DNA from: JAJDYQ01 sp965214035
Lineage (GTDB): Bacteria > Pseudomonadota > Gammaproteobacteria > JAJDYQ01
Length of the DNA stretch: 64,000 bases
Direction: 5' to 3'
Assembly (NCBI GenBank): GCA_965214035.1
Contig: OZ243932.1
Coordinates: forward strand, 1,488,001-1,552,000
Notes under the pieces: generated by a model
The model's database searches: none
Told to the model about the DNA's origin: nothing
Seen by the model: only the letters and a program-made list of their open reading frames with translations
Part shown: positions 43,801 to 52,646 of the stretch, one piece after another
How the letters are laid out: every line of letters starts with the position of its first letter
Position numbering within the stretch: position 1 is the stretch's first letter
Program-made: the position numbers and the translations under genes

Positions 43801-44976
43801 TTTAAACAGATTAGTAGCCGACTCTTTTGTGGGTGGCTCACCGGGGCGCATTACACGATAGATCTCAATCAATGCTTCCAGATCGGTTTTTGTCGTATCA
43901 ATCAGCATTGCATTGGAAATATAAGGACCACAATTCAGATCGTTGGTATAGATGGTCTGAATCCGGTCAATTCCATGCTTAGACAGCTGAAACAGCAACT
44001 CTTCCGTAATCTCGCCATTAGCATCGGCTATAACTTCACCGGTTTCAGTATCAATAATATTTTTCGCCAGATTTTTGCCATGCAAAAACTCAAGCGGCAC
44101 CGGAAGCGTCTTCACTCCGGATTTTTCGAGTTTTTTAACATGGCGAGCCGTAATATGCTTGCCTTCACCAACCAGCACTTCTTCGCCTATTTTTATATCG
44201 AAAGCCGCGGTCTCACCACGCAGACGCGAAGGAATCAAATCCATCTCGGCTCCTTCCTGTCCGAGAACAAAGTTATCCATGTCGAAGAACATCTCCAACA
44301 TCTGCTCATTATCGAAGCCTAAAGCCCGCAATAATATGGTAGCCGGCAGTTTACGACGACGGTCGATACGGACAAATACCGCATCCTTCGGATCAAACTC
44401 AAAATCCAGCCAGGAACCACGATAGGGAATGACACGTGCGTTATATAACAGTTTTCCGGAAGAGTGCGTCTTACCCTTGTCGTGGTCAAAAAACACGCCT
44501 GGTGACCGGTGCAACTGAGAAACAATAACACGCTCGGTACCGTTAATAACGAAAGTACCCGTGTCCGTCATCAGAGGGAGCTCACCCATGTAAACTTCCT
44601 GCTCTTTAATATCCTTAACCGGTTTTTTACTCCCGGATACATCCTTATCATAAATAACAAGGTGCATTTTAACGCGAAGCGGAGCAGCATAAGTCATGCC
44701 ACGCAACTGACACTCTTTCACATCAAAAGACGATGTGCCCAAACGATAGCTCACGTACTCCAATGCAGCACTGCCGGAGAAGCTCGCGATGGGAAATATC
44801 GTATTGAGTGCCGCATGGAGGCCCATATCCTGACGATCTTCCTCTTTTATATCGGCCTGTAAGAATTGCCGATACGAGTCGACCTGTGTAGCCAATAAAT
44901 AAGGCACATCCATCACCTTAGGACGTTTTCCAAAATTCTTGCGTATGCGCTTCTTCTCAGTAAAGCTATAAGCCAT
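40894..44976 (-). CDS. rpoB: RNA polymerase subunit beta
   Basis: 1360 residues (E. coli 1342), starting [19 protein letters not shown]; a second ATG directly upstream is possible. The rifampicin region reads [20 protein letters not shown] then [10 protein letters not shown], with wild-type residues. The C-terminal [20 protein letters not shown] clamp segment is intact. Forms the catalytic core with RpoC. Confidence 0.98.
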   Translation of the reverse strand: [1360 protein letters not shown]

Positions 44977-45071
44977 CATGACACCCCATGTCTATTGGGT
45001 ACGCCAACAGGCATACCTTTTGCCAGACGATAAGCAGCAAAACAAACTACTGCAAAACAATGCTAAGGATC

Positions 45072-45090
45072 GCTCTGCTCAATTCAGAGC
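45072..45090 (-). terminator. Possible attenuator hairpin between rplL and rpoB
   Basis: Arms gctctg and cagagc (6 bp) with a 7-base loop in the 184-base rplL-rpoB gap, without a clear U-run. E. coli has an attenuator and an RNase III site in this gap; the match here is only positional. Confidence 0.25.
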
Positions 45091-45160
45091 TCCTCAAACA
45101 GGAAAAGCCGATCCACCTCAATGGCGACCGACCCTGTTTCACACCAAACCAGCCCGATAA

Positions 45161-45541
45161 TTACTTCAACTCGACGCTGGCACCAGCCTCTTCAAGCTGT
45201 TTCTTAATGTCTTCCGCTTCCGCTTTCTCAACACCTTCCTTAACGTTAGCAGGCACACCCTCAACCATCTCCTTGGCCTCTTTCAAGCCAAGGCCGGTGA
45301 GGCTGCGAACTGCCTTAATAACAGCAACCTTGTTAGCGCCAAAGCCGGTCATCACCACGTTAAATTCGCTCTGCTCCTCAACGGCACCAGCGGCACCATC
45401 GCCAGCAGACACAGGTGCCGCCGCAACGGCAGCCGCAGCAGTTACACCAAACTTTTCTTCCATTGCAGCGATCAGATCGACAACCTCCATCACTGACATA
45501 TTGGAAATTGTCTCCAAGATATCTTCCTGGGATACAGCCAT
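45161..45541 (-). CDS. rplL: 50S ribosomal protein L7/L12
   Basis: 126 residues (E. coli 121). N-terminal dimerisation part, alanine-rich hinge (about 38-55), then the globular domain with FNVVMTGFGANKVAVIKAVR and LGLKEAKEMVEGVPANVKEG. Forms the stalk that recruits translational GTPases. Cotranscribed with rplJ, 50 bases away. Confidence 0.98.
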   Translation of the reverse strand: MAVSQEDILETISNMSVMEVVDLIAAMEEKFGVTAAAAVAAAPVSAGDGAAGAVEEQSEFNVVMTGFGANKVAVIKAVRSLTGLGLKEAKEMVEGVPANVKEGVEKAEAEDIKKQLEEAGASVELK

Positions 45542-45591
45542 GATTATCTCCTAAAATATAAAATCCAAACTTAAAAATGACTGAGTGTAAA

Positions 45592-46119
45592 TCAAGCCGC
45601 CTCTTTCTGATCGCGAACAGCCGCAACGGTACGAACAAGTTTTCCCGGCACCTCATTGAGTATGCGAGCCAACTTGCCGACCGGTGCCTTCATAACAGAC
45701 ATCAGCATACTGATTGCCTGATCTTTAGTTGGCAAATCAGCGAGACGCCTTGCCTCACTGGCGTCATACAACTCACCTCCTATCGAGACGATCTTAATAA
45801 TCAACCTGTCATTATCTTTAGCAAAGTCACCCAACACACGTGCCGCACCGCCCGGATCATCCATAGAAAATGCAAGAACAAGCGGACCAACCAGACCCGT
45901 ATTCATACAGGCAAAATCAGTTCCCTCAAAAGCGCGTTTTGCCAACGAATTTTTAACCACGCGCAGAACAACGCCGTCATTGCGCGCCTTTACACGCAAA
46001 CTCGTCATTTGCTCTACAGTAATACCGGTATATTCCGCCGCCAGAGCAGAATGCGCGGATACCGCGATTTCATGCACTTCAGAGACGACTGTTTTTTTCT
46101 GATCAATACTCAGACTCAT
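45592..46119 (-). CDS. rplJ: 50S ribosomal protein L10
   Basis: 175 residues (E. coli 165). MSLSIDQKKTVVSEVHEIA, then LRVVKNSLAKRAFEGT, are typical. It anchors L7/L12 to 23S rRNA. In E. coli the L10-L7/L12 complex represses its own mRNA leader; a 225-base leader is present here. Confidence 0.98.
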   Translation of the reverse strand: MSLSIDQKKTVVSEVHEIAVSAHSALAAEYTGITVEQMTSLRVKARNDGVVLRVVKNSLAKRAFEGTDFACMNTGLVGPLVLAFSMDDPGGAARVLGDFAKDNDRLIIKIVSIGGELYDASEARRLADLPTKDQAISMLMSVMKAPVGKLARILNEVPGKLVRTVAAVRDQKEAA

Positions 46120-46344
46120 AACATCTTTCTCAGCCAGGGCTCATGCCTTTACACTCATCCAAATACAGCAACAGACTTTCGCCCATCACCACCCATGTGA
46201 AGCTCAGGTTGATTCCCACGGAAACAATCTTCAAGCAACACCATCTACGCAGGCAAACATTAAGCAGAACAATACTGTCTCACACCCACGGTTTTTGACG
46301 GCTGCCAGCCAAAACAACTATAGACCAGCGCGCCCCAAAGCTCT
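46120..46344 (-). promoter_or_regulatory. rplJ leader region
   Basis: 225 bases with no gene between rplA and rplJ. Position and length fit the L10 leader that binds the L10-L7/L12 complex. I could not fold it to confirm the structure. Confidence 0.35.
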
Positions 46345-47037
46345 TTATGCCAGTGACGAATGGTCCACCGACAAGCCGGGTCCCATCGTTGAGGACACGG
46401 ACAATGTTCTAAAATAAACCCCCTTAGACGATGCAGGCTTAAGTTTTTTCAACTCGGCAATGATCGACTCCAGATTTTCATGCAGCGCATTCACCTCAAA
46501 ACTGGCCTTACCAATTGAACAGTGAATGATACCCGCCTTATCCGCACGAAAACGGATCTGACCTGCTTTAGCATTATTAACTGCCGTCACCACATCAGGC
46601 GTTACAGTACCCACCTTTGGGTTAGGCATCAAGCCGCGCGGACCCAATACACGCCCCAACTGGCCCACCACACGCATCGCATCGGGGGTAGCAATAACGA
46701 TACCGTAGTCCATATCACCCTTCTGCATTGCCTCAGCCAGATCTTCCATGCCCACTGCATCGGCACCAGCGCCTCTGGCCGCTTCAGCGGCTTCACCCTG
46801 GGCAAACACAGCAACACGCACATTCTTACCTGTACCATTTGGCAGCACAGAAGAGCCACGAACCACTTGGTCCGATTTACGCGGATCAATACCCAGACGG
46901 ATGCTGACATCAACCGACTCATCAAATCCAGCCGATGCACAATTCCTGACCAGAGCCAGTGCTTCATTAATATCGTATTGCTTATCGGGGTTAATCATTC
47001 CAGCCCACGCTTTTGCACGCTTCGATAGTCTAGCCAT
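46345..47037 (-). CDS. rplA: 50S ribosomal protein L1
   Basis: 230 residues (E. coli 234). MARLSKRAKAWAGMINPDKQ, then GRVLGPRGLMPNPKVGTV, are diagnostic. It forms the L1 stalk and, in E. coli, represses the L11 operon. The start overlaps the rplK end by eight bases. Confidence 0.98.
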   Translation of the reverse strand: MARLSKRAKAWAGMINPDKQYDINEALALVRNCASAGFDESVDVSIRLGIDPRKSDQVVRGSSVLPNGTGKNVRVAVFAQGEAAEAARGAGADAVGMEDLAEAMQKGDMDYGIVIATPDAMRVVGQLGRVLGPRGLMPNPKVGTVTPDVVTAVNNAKAGQIRFRADKAGIIHCSIGKASFEVNALHENLESIIAELKKLKPASSKGVYFRTLSVSSTMGPGLSVDHSSLA

Positions 47038-47470
47038 GGTTCATACCCTCCGTCTCAATACCCATGCTGCGCGCACTACCGGCAATAGTACGCACTGCCG
47101 CATCCAGCTCCGAAGCGGTCAGATCCGGCTCTTTTGCACGGGCAATTTCCTCAAGCTGCTCGCGCGTCACACTACCTACTTTCTTAGTGTTAGGTGTTGG
47201 GCTGCCACTCTGCACTCCTGCCGCTTTCTTGAGCAGAATCGAAGCGGGAGGAGTTTTAGTTATAAAAGTAAAGCTGCGATCATTGTAAACAGTGATCACC
47301 ACGGGAACAGGCATACCCTTTTCCATGCTCTGCGTCCTGGCATTAAACGCCTTACAGAATTCCATAATATTAACACCATGCTGGCCTAAGGCAGGACCAA
47401 CGGGCGGCGAAGGATTTGCCTCATTAGCCGGCACTTGCAACTTGATGTACGACTCAATTTTCTTAGCCAC
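47030..47470 (-). CDS. rplK: 50S ribosomal protein L11
   Basis: 146 residues (E. coli 142), starting with GTG behind GTGGAG. IKLQVPANEANPSPPVGPAL and GSARSMGIETEG are diagnostic. L11 forms the GTPase-associated centre with L10 and L7/L12. The 152-base leader before it contains a 7-bp hairpin (gcagatt/aatctgc, about 47522-47537). Confidence 0.97.
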   Translation of the reverse strand: MAKKIESYIKLQVPANEANPSPPVGPALGQHGVNIMEFCKAFNARTQSMEKGMPVPVVITVYNDRSFTFITKTPPASILLKKAAGVQSGSPTPNTKKVGSVTREQLEEIARAKEPDLTASELDAAVRTIAGSARSMGIETEGMNHG

Positions 47471-47622
47471 TTTTCACTCCACGGGCACAAGCACCAAAAG
47501 CATGCTGGCTCCCCGGTCCATGCAGATTAAAATCTGCGTAAAAAAAGTCTGCCGAAATCCATCGGCCGCTCCTCCAGCCACACCCTGCAACCAAAGAAGC
47601 TTTTTCCCACAAGGCTTTCAAA

Positions 47623-48156
47623 TTAGCCTTTCTCTACTTGCCCGAACTCGAGTTCAACCGGAGTTTCGCGCCCAAAGATCAAAACCGCGACACGCAAACG
47701 GCTCTTCTCGTAATCCACTTCCTGCACAACGCCATTAAAATCGTTGAACGGTCCATCAGTCACACGAACCACCTCACCGGACTCAAACAATACTTTCGGC
47801 TTTGGCTTATCGACACCTTCTTGAACGCGATCCAAAATAGACTCAGCCTCTTTATCAGAAATCGGTGCCGGACGATCCGAAGTGCCGCCGATGAAGCCCA
47901 TCACCTTGGGACACTCCTTCACCAGATGCCATGCCTCATCCGTCATATCCATCTGCACCAGAACATAACCCGGAAAAAACTTTCGTTCACTCTTGCGCTG
48001 CTGACCATCACGCATCTCGACAACCTCTTCTGTAGGGACCAGTATCTGACCAAACTGATCACCCAGACCGGCCCGCTCGACGCGATCCTGCAAGGCTTTT
48101 TGCACATGCGTCTCAAAGCCCGAATAGGCATGGACAACATACCAACGCATTGACAT
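47623..48156 (-). CDS. nusG: Transcription termination/antitermination factor NusG
   Basis: 177 residues from MSMRWYVVHAYSGFE (E. coli 181). AGGAG lies six bases before the ATG at 48156; the TTG two codons earlier is less likely. The NGN domain ends near GFIGGTSDRPAPI; the C-terminal KOW domain is ESGEVVRVTDGPFNDFNG. It couples RNA polymerase to Rho and the ribosome. Confidence 0.97.
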   Translation of the reverse strand: MSMRWYVVHAYSGFETHVQKALQDRVERAGLGDQFGQILVPTEEVVEMRDGQQRKSERKFFPGYVLVQMDMTDEAWHLVKECPKVMGFIGGTSDRPAPISDKEAESILDRVQEGVDKPKPKVLFESGEVVRVTDGPFNDFNGVVQEVDYEKSRLRVAVLIFGRETPVELEFGQVEKG

Positions 48157-48180
48157 ATCCAACTCCTAATCGACGCCTGC

Positions 48181-48546
48181 TCAGGTTCCTATCAAACCTT
48201 TGACGACCCATCCCAAAAACCAGTCAAGCCCCCAAAGGATCAGACCCACCAGGATAACGATAACAATAACAATCATCGTCACCTGAGTCGTTTCCTGCTT
48301 TGTCGGCCAGACTACCTTGCGCGTTTCCATGCGGGCATCCATCATAAAACTGATGCCAGCACGTCCCATAGCCGTTTGAGCAACCACAAGCAACGCAATA
48401 ACTACCGCGCCCACCATGCCCAACACCCGATACAGCTGGGAACTATCCGAAAAATGATAATAGCCAAATATGGCACCCAACAGGATGGCAACCGCAATAA
48501 CCATCTTGGCTGTATCCGCAGCCGAGTTTTGCTCTGTAGAACTCAT
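48181..48546 (-). CDS. secE: Protein translocase subunit SecE
   Basis: 121 residues from MSSTEQNSAADTAK (E. coli 127). Three hydrophobic segments, as in the gammaproteobacterial form, with the conserved ETRKVVWPTKQETTQVT before the last one. It clamps SecY (21242). Only 24 bases before nusG. A TTG two codons upstream is the alternative start. Confidence 0.96.
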   Translation of the reverse strand: MSSTEQNSAADTAKMVIAVAILLGAIFGYYHFSDSSQLYRVLGMVGAVVIALLVVAQTAMGRAGISFMMDARMETRKVVWPTKQETTQVTMIVIVIVILVGLILWGLDWFLGWVVKGLIGT

Positions 48547-48608
48547 AATCAAGAAGGGGTAAATCGCATGAGAAGCCTGTTATATCGGCCCATCGTGTTA
48601 TCCAATAA

Positions 48609-48684
48609 TGGCAGGCCAGGAGGGACTCGAACCCCCAACCTGCGGTTTTGGAGACCGCTGCTCTACCAATTGAGCCACTGGCCT
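48609..48684 (-). tRNA. trpT: tRNA-Trp (anticodon CCA)
   Basis: 76 bases with encoded CCA. Acceptor AGGCCAG/CTGGCCT, anticodon loop CTCCAAA, T-arm GGTTCGAGTCC. Between tuf and secE, as in E. coli. Confidence 0.98.
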
Positions 48685-48721
48685 AAATCACATCCGCGAT
48701 GTAATCAATCTCCAACAATAA

Positions 48722-49912
48722 TCATTCAATAATTTTGGCGACCACACCGGCGCCGACGGTACGACCCCCTTCACGAATCGCAAAACGCAAGCCTTCTTCC
48801 ATTGCAATCGGCACAATCAAACTCACCGTCATCTGCACATTATCTCCAGGCATCACCATCTCCGTACCCTCCGGCAAATCACACGCCCCCGTCACATCCG
48901 TTGTTCGAAAGTAAAACTGTGGACGATAACCATTAAAAAAAGGCGTATGACGACCACCCTCTTCCTTGTTCAAAATATAAACCTCCGCCTCAAACTTCGT
49001 ATGCGGCGTAATCGTACCCGGCTTCGACAAAACCTGACCTCGCTCAACTTCCTCACGCTTCGTACCACGCAACAATATACCCACATTATCGCCCGCCTCT
49101 CCCCGATCCAAAAGCTTCCGAAACATCTCCACACCCGTACACGTCGTCGATAATGTCTCCTTCATACCCACAATCTCTATCTCATCCCCAACATTAATCA
49201 CACCCCGCTCAACACGACCCGTCACCACCGTACCACGCCCCGAAATCGAAAAAACATCCTCTATCGGCATCAAAAAATCACGCTCCACATCCCGCTCCGG
49301 AGACGGAATATAACTATCCAACGCCTCCATCAAACGATCAATCGAATCCGTCCCAATCTCCGAACCATCACCCTCCAGTGCCTTCAACGCAGAACCCACC
49401 ACAATCGGGGTGCTATCACCCGGAAAATCATAACTGTCCAGCAACTCCCGTATCTCCATCTCAACCAACTCCAACAACTCCTCATCATCTACCTGATCCG
49501 CCTTGTTCATATAAACCACTATATAAGGCACACCCACCTGACGAGACAACAATATATGCTCCCGTGTCTGAGGCATCGGACCATCCGCCGACGATACCAC
49601 CAATATCGCACCATCCATCTGCGCCGCTCCCGTAATCATGTTCTTCACATAATCCGCATGACCCGGACAGTCAACATGCGCATAGTGACGCACATCCGAC
49701 TCATACTCCACATGCGCCGTCGCTATCGTTATACCTCGCTCCCTCTCCTCCGGCGCATTATCAATCTGATCATATGCCTTACGCTCACCCCCATGCTTCG
49801 ACGCCTGATGCGTCGTAATCGCCGCCGTCAACGTCGTCTTACCATGATCAACATGACCTATCGTCCCCACATTCACATGCGGCTTCGTACGCTCAAATTT
49901 CTCTTTAGACAT
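48722..49912 (-). CDS. tufB: Elongation factor Tu, copy 2 (ATG start)
   Basis: 396 residues with the same protein and apparently the same DNA as the copy at 31773, the only difference being the first base of the start codon (ATG). AGGGAG lies eight bases upstream, a better ribosome binding site than that of tufA. The same strong preference for G- and T-ending codons is present. It lies between tRNA-Thr and tRNA-Trp, the standard tufB position. Confidence 0.98.
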   Translation of the reverse strand: MSKEKFERTKPHVNVGTIGHVDHGKTTLTAAITTHQASKHGGERKAYDQIDNAPEERERGITIATAHVEYESDVRHYAHVDCPGHADYVKNMITGAAQMDGAILVVSSADGPMPQTREHILLSRQVGVPYIVVYMNKADQVDDEELLELVEMEIRELLDSYDFPGDSTPIVVGSALKALEGDGSEIGTDSIDRLMEALDSYIPSPERDVERDFLMPIEDVFSISGRGTVVTGRVERGVINVGDEIEIVGMKETLSTTCTGVEMFRKLLDRGEAGDNVGILLRGTKREEVERGQVLSKPGTITPHTKFEAEVYILNKEEGGRHTPFFNGYRPQFYFRTTDVTGACDLPEGTEMVMPGDNVQMTVSLIVPIAMEEGLRFAIREGGRTVGAGVVAKIIE

Positions 49913-49995
49913 CGCAATGACTCCCTTTAGTCAACTCTGTATTGTCAATAATTTCAAACAGACATGCCGAACAACAAACCCCGTCCCGATAAATC

Positions 49996-50071
<76 letters not shown>

Positions 50072-50076
50072 CTGAT

Positions 50077-50150
50077 TGGAGCGGGTGAAGGGAATCGAAC
50101 CCTCATGGTCAGCTTGGAAGGCTGAAGTTCTACCATTGAACTACACCCGC
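50077..50150 (-). tRNA. glyT: tRNA-Gly (anticodon TCC)
   Basis: 74 bases with encoded CCA. Acceptor GCGGGTG/CACCCGC, anticodon loop CTTCCAA. Five bases from tRNA-Thr. Confidence 0.98.
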
Positions 50151-50205
50151 TTTGCCGATACCCGGGCATCAATCCCGACATCCAATGCCCCCGCACCATC
50201 AAAAA

Positions 50206-50290
50206 TGGTGGAGGGGGGTGGATTCGAACCACCGAAGGCGGAGCCAGCAGATTTACAGTCTGCCCCCTTTGGCCACTCGGGAACCCCTCC
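50206..50290 (-). tRNA. tyrU: tRNA-Tyr (anticodon GTA)
   Basis: 85 bases with a long variable arm and encoded CCA. Anticodon stem CAGAC/ATCTG-type around loop TGTAAA. First RNA of the tRNA-tufB transcript. Confidence 0.97.
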
Positions 50291-50312
50291 CTTCATACAG
50301 CACATCCGGACC

Positions 50313-50341
50313 ATTATCCAGCATGAATTACCCGCTGTCAA
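50313..50341 (-). promoter_or_regulatory. Promoter of the tRNA-Tyr-Gly-Thr-tufB transcript
   Basis: Minus strand TTGACA (50336-50341), 17 bases, GATAAT (50313-50318), ending 23 bases before tRNA-Tyr. The -35 is perfect and the -10 5/6. Confidence 0.8.
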
Positions 50342-50436
50342 TCACTGATACGACTTTTTTGCAAAATAAACTCTTCAATATGCCAATTCGGTCGATTTCA
50401 GGCATAGCAACGGAGAACGAACAATAAAACCCGCTA

Positions 50437-50454
50437 CTGTCACAAAACTGTCAT
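50437..50454 (+). promoter_or_regulatory. PHO box upstream of phoB
   Basis: CTGTCAC-AAAA-CTGTCAT: two 7-mers with a 4-base spacer, very near the consensus bound by phosphorylated PhoB, 40 bases before the phoB start. It implies autoregulation of phoBR under phosphate starvation. Confidence 0.85.
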
Positions 50455-50494
50455 ACTGATATTGTGGAATACACATTGGCAATACGGATCGCCC

Positions 50495-51199
50495 ATGATG
50501 CAAACCAGTGTACTTGTTATTGATGACGAGCAACCCATAAGAGACATGATCTGCTTCGCCCTCAGGCAGCCCGACTTTATCTGCCGGCACGCGGAAAGCG
50601 CCGAGCAGGCCTATGCACGCATAGGCTCAGAACGCCCCGACATCATTCTGCTGGACTGGATGCTACCAACCGCCAGCGGCATCGATTTTGCCAGAATGCT
50701 GCGGACAAGGGAACTATATCGAGACATCCCCATCATCATGCTGACCGCCAGAGGCGAAGAAAACGACAAATTAAAAGGATTTGGAGCGGGCTGCGACGAC
50801 TATATCACAAAACCGTTTTCCACCAGAGAGCTGGTAGCAAGGATCGGGGCAGTGCTCAAGCGTACACGGAGTCAAAAATCCAGAGAAATACTCACCATAG
50901 CTCAGCTTACACTGGAATCAGACAACCACAGGGTTCTCGTCGGAGATACTGAAATTCACTTGGGACCAAAGGAATTCGACCTCCTGAAATTTCTGATGGC
51001 CCACACGGAGCGCGTTTACAGCCGGTCGCAATTACTCGATCATATCTGGGGTGAAACCTCATACATTGAAGAGCGGACGATAGATGTACACATGTTCCGA
51101 TTACGCAAGGCGCTGAAACCATACAAGTTGGGGCAGCTTATACAGACAGTAAGAGGGGCCGGCTACCGCTTGTCAGCCCGTGAAGAACGACCAGCCTGA
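50495..51199 (+). CDS. phoB: Phosphate regulon response regulator PhoB
   Basis: 234 residues. The receiver domain (1-120) has acidic residues at 10-12 (VIDDEQ), phosphoacceptor Asp54 (ILLDWMLP) and Lys in KPFSTREL. The C-terminal winged helix has LGPKEFDLLKFLMAHTERVY and ERTIDVHMFRLRKAL. It activates Pho genes by binding PHO boxes. The start at 50495 (ATGATG) fits the family; an 11-codon extension upstream would run through the PHO-dependent promoter region. Nine bases before phoR. Confidence 0.96.
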   Translation: MMQTSVLVIDDEQPIRDMICFALRQPDFICRHAESAEQAYARIGSERPDIILLDWMLPTASGIDFARMLRTRELYRDIPIIMLTARGEENDKLKGFGAGCDDYITKPFSTRELVARIGAVLKRTRSQKSREILTIAQLTLESDNHRVLVGDTEIHLGPKEFDLLKFLMAHTERVYSRSQLLDHIWGETSYIEERTIDVHMFRLRKALKPYKLGQLIQTVRGAGYRLSAREERPA

Positions 51200-51208
51200 C
51201 CAAAGATC

Positions 51209-52525
51209 ATGTATAACCCATGGCTAAGTGAACTCGTCCGCACGCTGTTTCTGGTCCTTGCCTGCTGGTTGGTCGGAACACTTTTGGGAAACGGTCATTT
51301 CGGCATAACAGTCGGTATTGTTGCCGCGCTGGCACGGCTTTACTACCGCATATTCATTTTTTATCAATGGTTCACACGAAATCGCCTCGACAACTCCCCG
51401 CAGGACAGCGGCATCATGGAAAATCTTTTTCATCGCGGACTGTATCTGCAAAATCGCTTCGACAACCAGAAGAAAAACATGGAACGGATTATCAGGCGAT
51501 TTCAGGAATCCGCCCGCGCCATGCCTGACGCGGTTATTGTACTGAATCAACGTAACGAAACACTATGGATCAACAAGGCAGCCCGCAAGCTCATGGGGCT
51601 CAAGCGTAAAAAAGATCTGTATCAGATCATATCCAATCTGATCAGGCACCCTGAGTTTACCCGTTACCTTGCGCGCAATGACTTTAAGTACCCGATTGAA
51701 TTGCCTTCTCCGATTAATGAAAGGACAAGGCTACAGGCGCAAATTATTCCCTATGGACGCGATTCACGGCTACTGATTGTTCGTGATATTACGCAGATTC
51801 ACAACCTTGAAAAAATGCGGCGTGACCTGATCGCCAACGCATCCCATGAACTGCGTACACCCCTGACGGTCATTACCGGTTATCTGGAAACACTGCACGA
51901 CATGACCGAAAACGAAACCAAAGAGATCATTAACACCATGCTGAAACAGGCGCAACGCATGGAAGCCATCATCAACGATACCTTACTGCTCGCGAGGCTG
52001 GAGTCCTTGCAGAATCACAAAGAACATGGGCGAAAGCCTGTAATGATGGACAAACTGATAGCCATGATTTGTGAAGACGCGAAAACCGTCAGCGGCGGGC
52101 GACACCACTTCAAAATTGACATTGACCCCTATATCAACCTGTCGGGAAACGAAAGTGAGCTACACAGCGCCCTTGCTAATCTCGTTCAGAACGCCGTTCA
52201 CCACACACCGCCAGGAAGCAATATCCACATCACGTGGGCAGCCAGAAAAGGCAAGGCCGAGTTTACTGTCGAAGATAATGGTCAGGGCATTGCTGCGGAA
52301 CACTTATGCCGTCTCACTGAAAGGTTTTACCGGATGGATACCGGTCGGTCCAGAGAGCAAGGCGGCACAGGGCTTGGACTTACCATTGTGGAGCAAATAA
52401 TCAAACATCATGATGGTCAGCTACATATCGAGTCACAGGTTGGACAGGGCACACGATTTATATGCGAATTCCCCCCACACCTGATATTGAACCAGACAGC
52501 CCCGCAACTAAAAGCAGTTGGTTAA
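51209..52525 (+). CDS. phoR: Phosphate regulon sensor kinase PhoR
   Basis: 438 residues (E. coli 431). Two close N-terminal membrane segments (about 9-28 and 31-47) with almost no periplasmic loop, a PAS domain (about 100-195; AMPDAVIVLNQRNETLWINK), HisKA with phosphoacceptor His213 (NASHELRTPLTV), and an ATPase domain with N box (LANLVQNAVHHTPPGS), VEDNGQGI and GGTGLGLTIVEQI. It autophosphorylates and phosphorylates PhoB, and in E. coli it is held inactive by PstSCAB-PhoU when phosphate is plentiful. Confidence 0.96.
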   Translation: MYNPWLSELVRTLFLVLACWLVGTLLGNGHFGITVGIVAALARLYYRIFIFYQWFTRNRLDNSPQDSGIMENLFHRGLYLQNRFDNQKKNMERIIRRFQESARAMPDAVIVLNQRNETLWINKAARKLMGLKRKKDLYQIISNLIRHPEFTRYLARNDFKYPIELPSPINERTRLQAQIIPYGRDSRLLIVRDITQIHNLEKMRRDLIANASHELRTPLTVITGYLETLHDMTENETKEIINTMLKQAQRMEAIINDTLLLARLESLQNHKEHGRKPVMMDKLIAMICEDAKTVSGGRHHFKIDIDPYINLSGNESELHSALANLVQNAVHHTPPGSNIHITWAARKGKAEFTVEDNGQGIAAEHLCRLTERFYRMDTGRSREQGGTGLGLTIVEQIIKHHDGQLHIESQVGQGTRFICEFPPHLILNQTAPQLKAVG

Positions 52526-52579
52526 ATTCTGTAGATTAAATCCGACGACACGCATTCATTTACCCTGAATGTAAGAAAG

Positions 52580-52615
52580 CTCTGGGCAAGCCCATCCCAG
52601 GCTTGTTAAGGGTGC
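52580..52615. repeat. Overlapping hairpins resembling an IS200/IS605 right end
   Basis: ctctgggcaagcccatccc followed by aggcttg can form ctggg/cccag, gggc/gccc or aagcc/ggctt pairings. On the minus strand it follows the tnpB relic stop by about 40 bases, the place where the right-end hairpin and omega-RNA scaffold of such elements lie. It could instead end the phoR transcript. Confidence 0.35.
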
Positions 52616-52646
52616 GGAAAACAACCCGGTAGCATGTCCTGCATCT

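Noticed and set aside
47522..47537. Hairpin gcagatt/aatctgc before rplK as terminator of nusG
   Set aside because: The U-run is on the wrong side for minus-strand transcription; more likely a leader structure.
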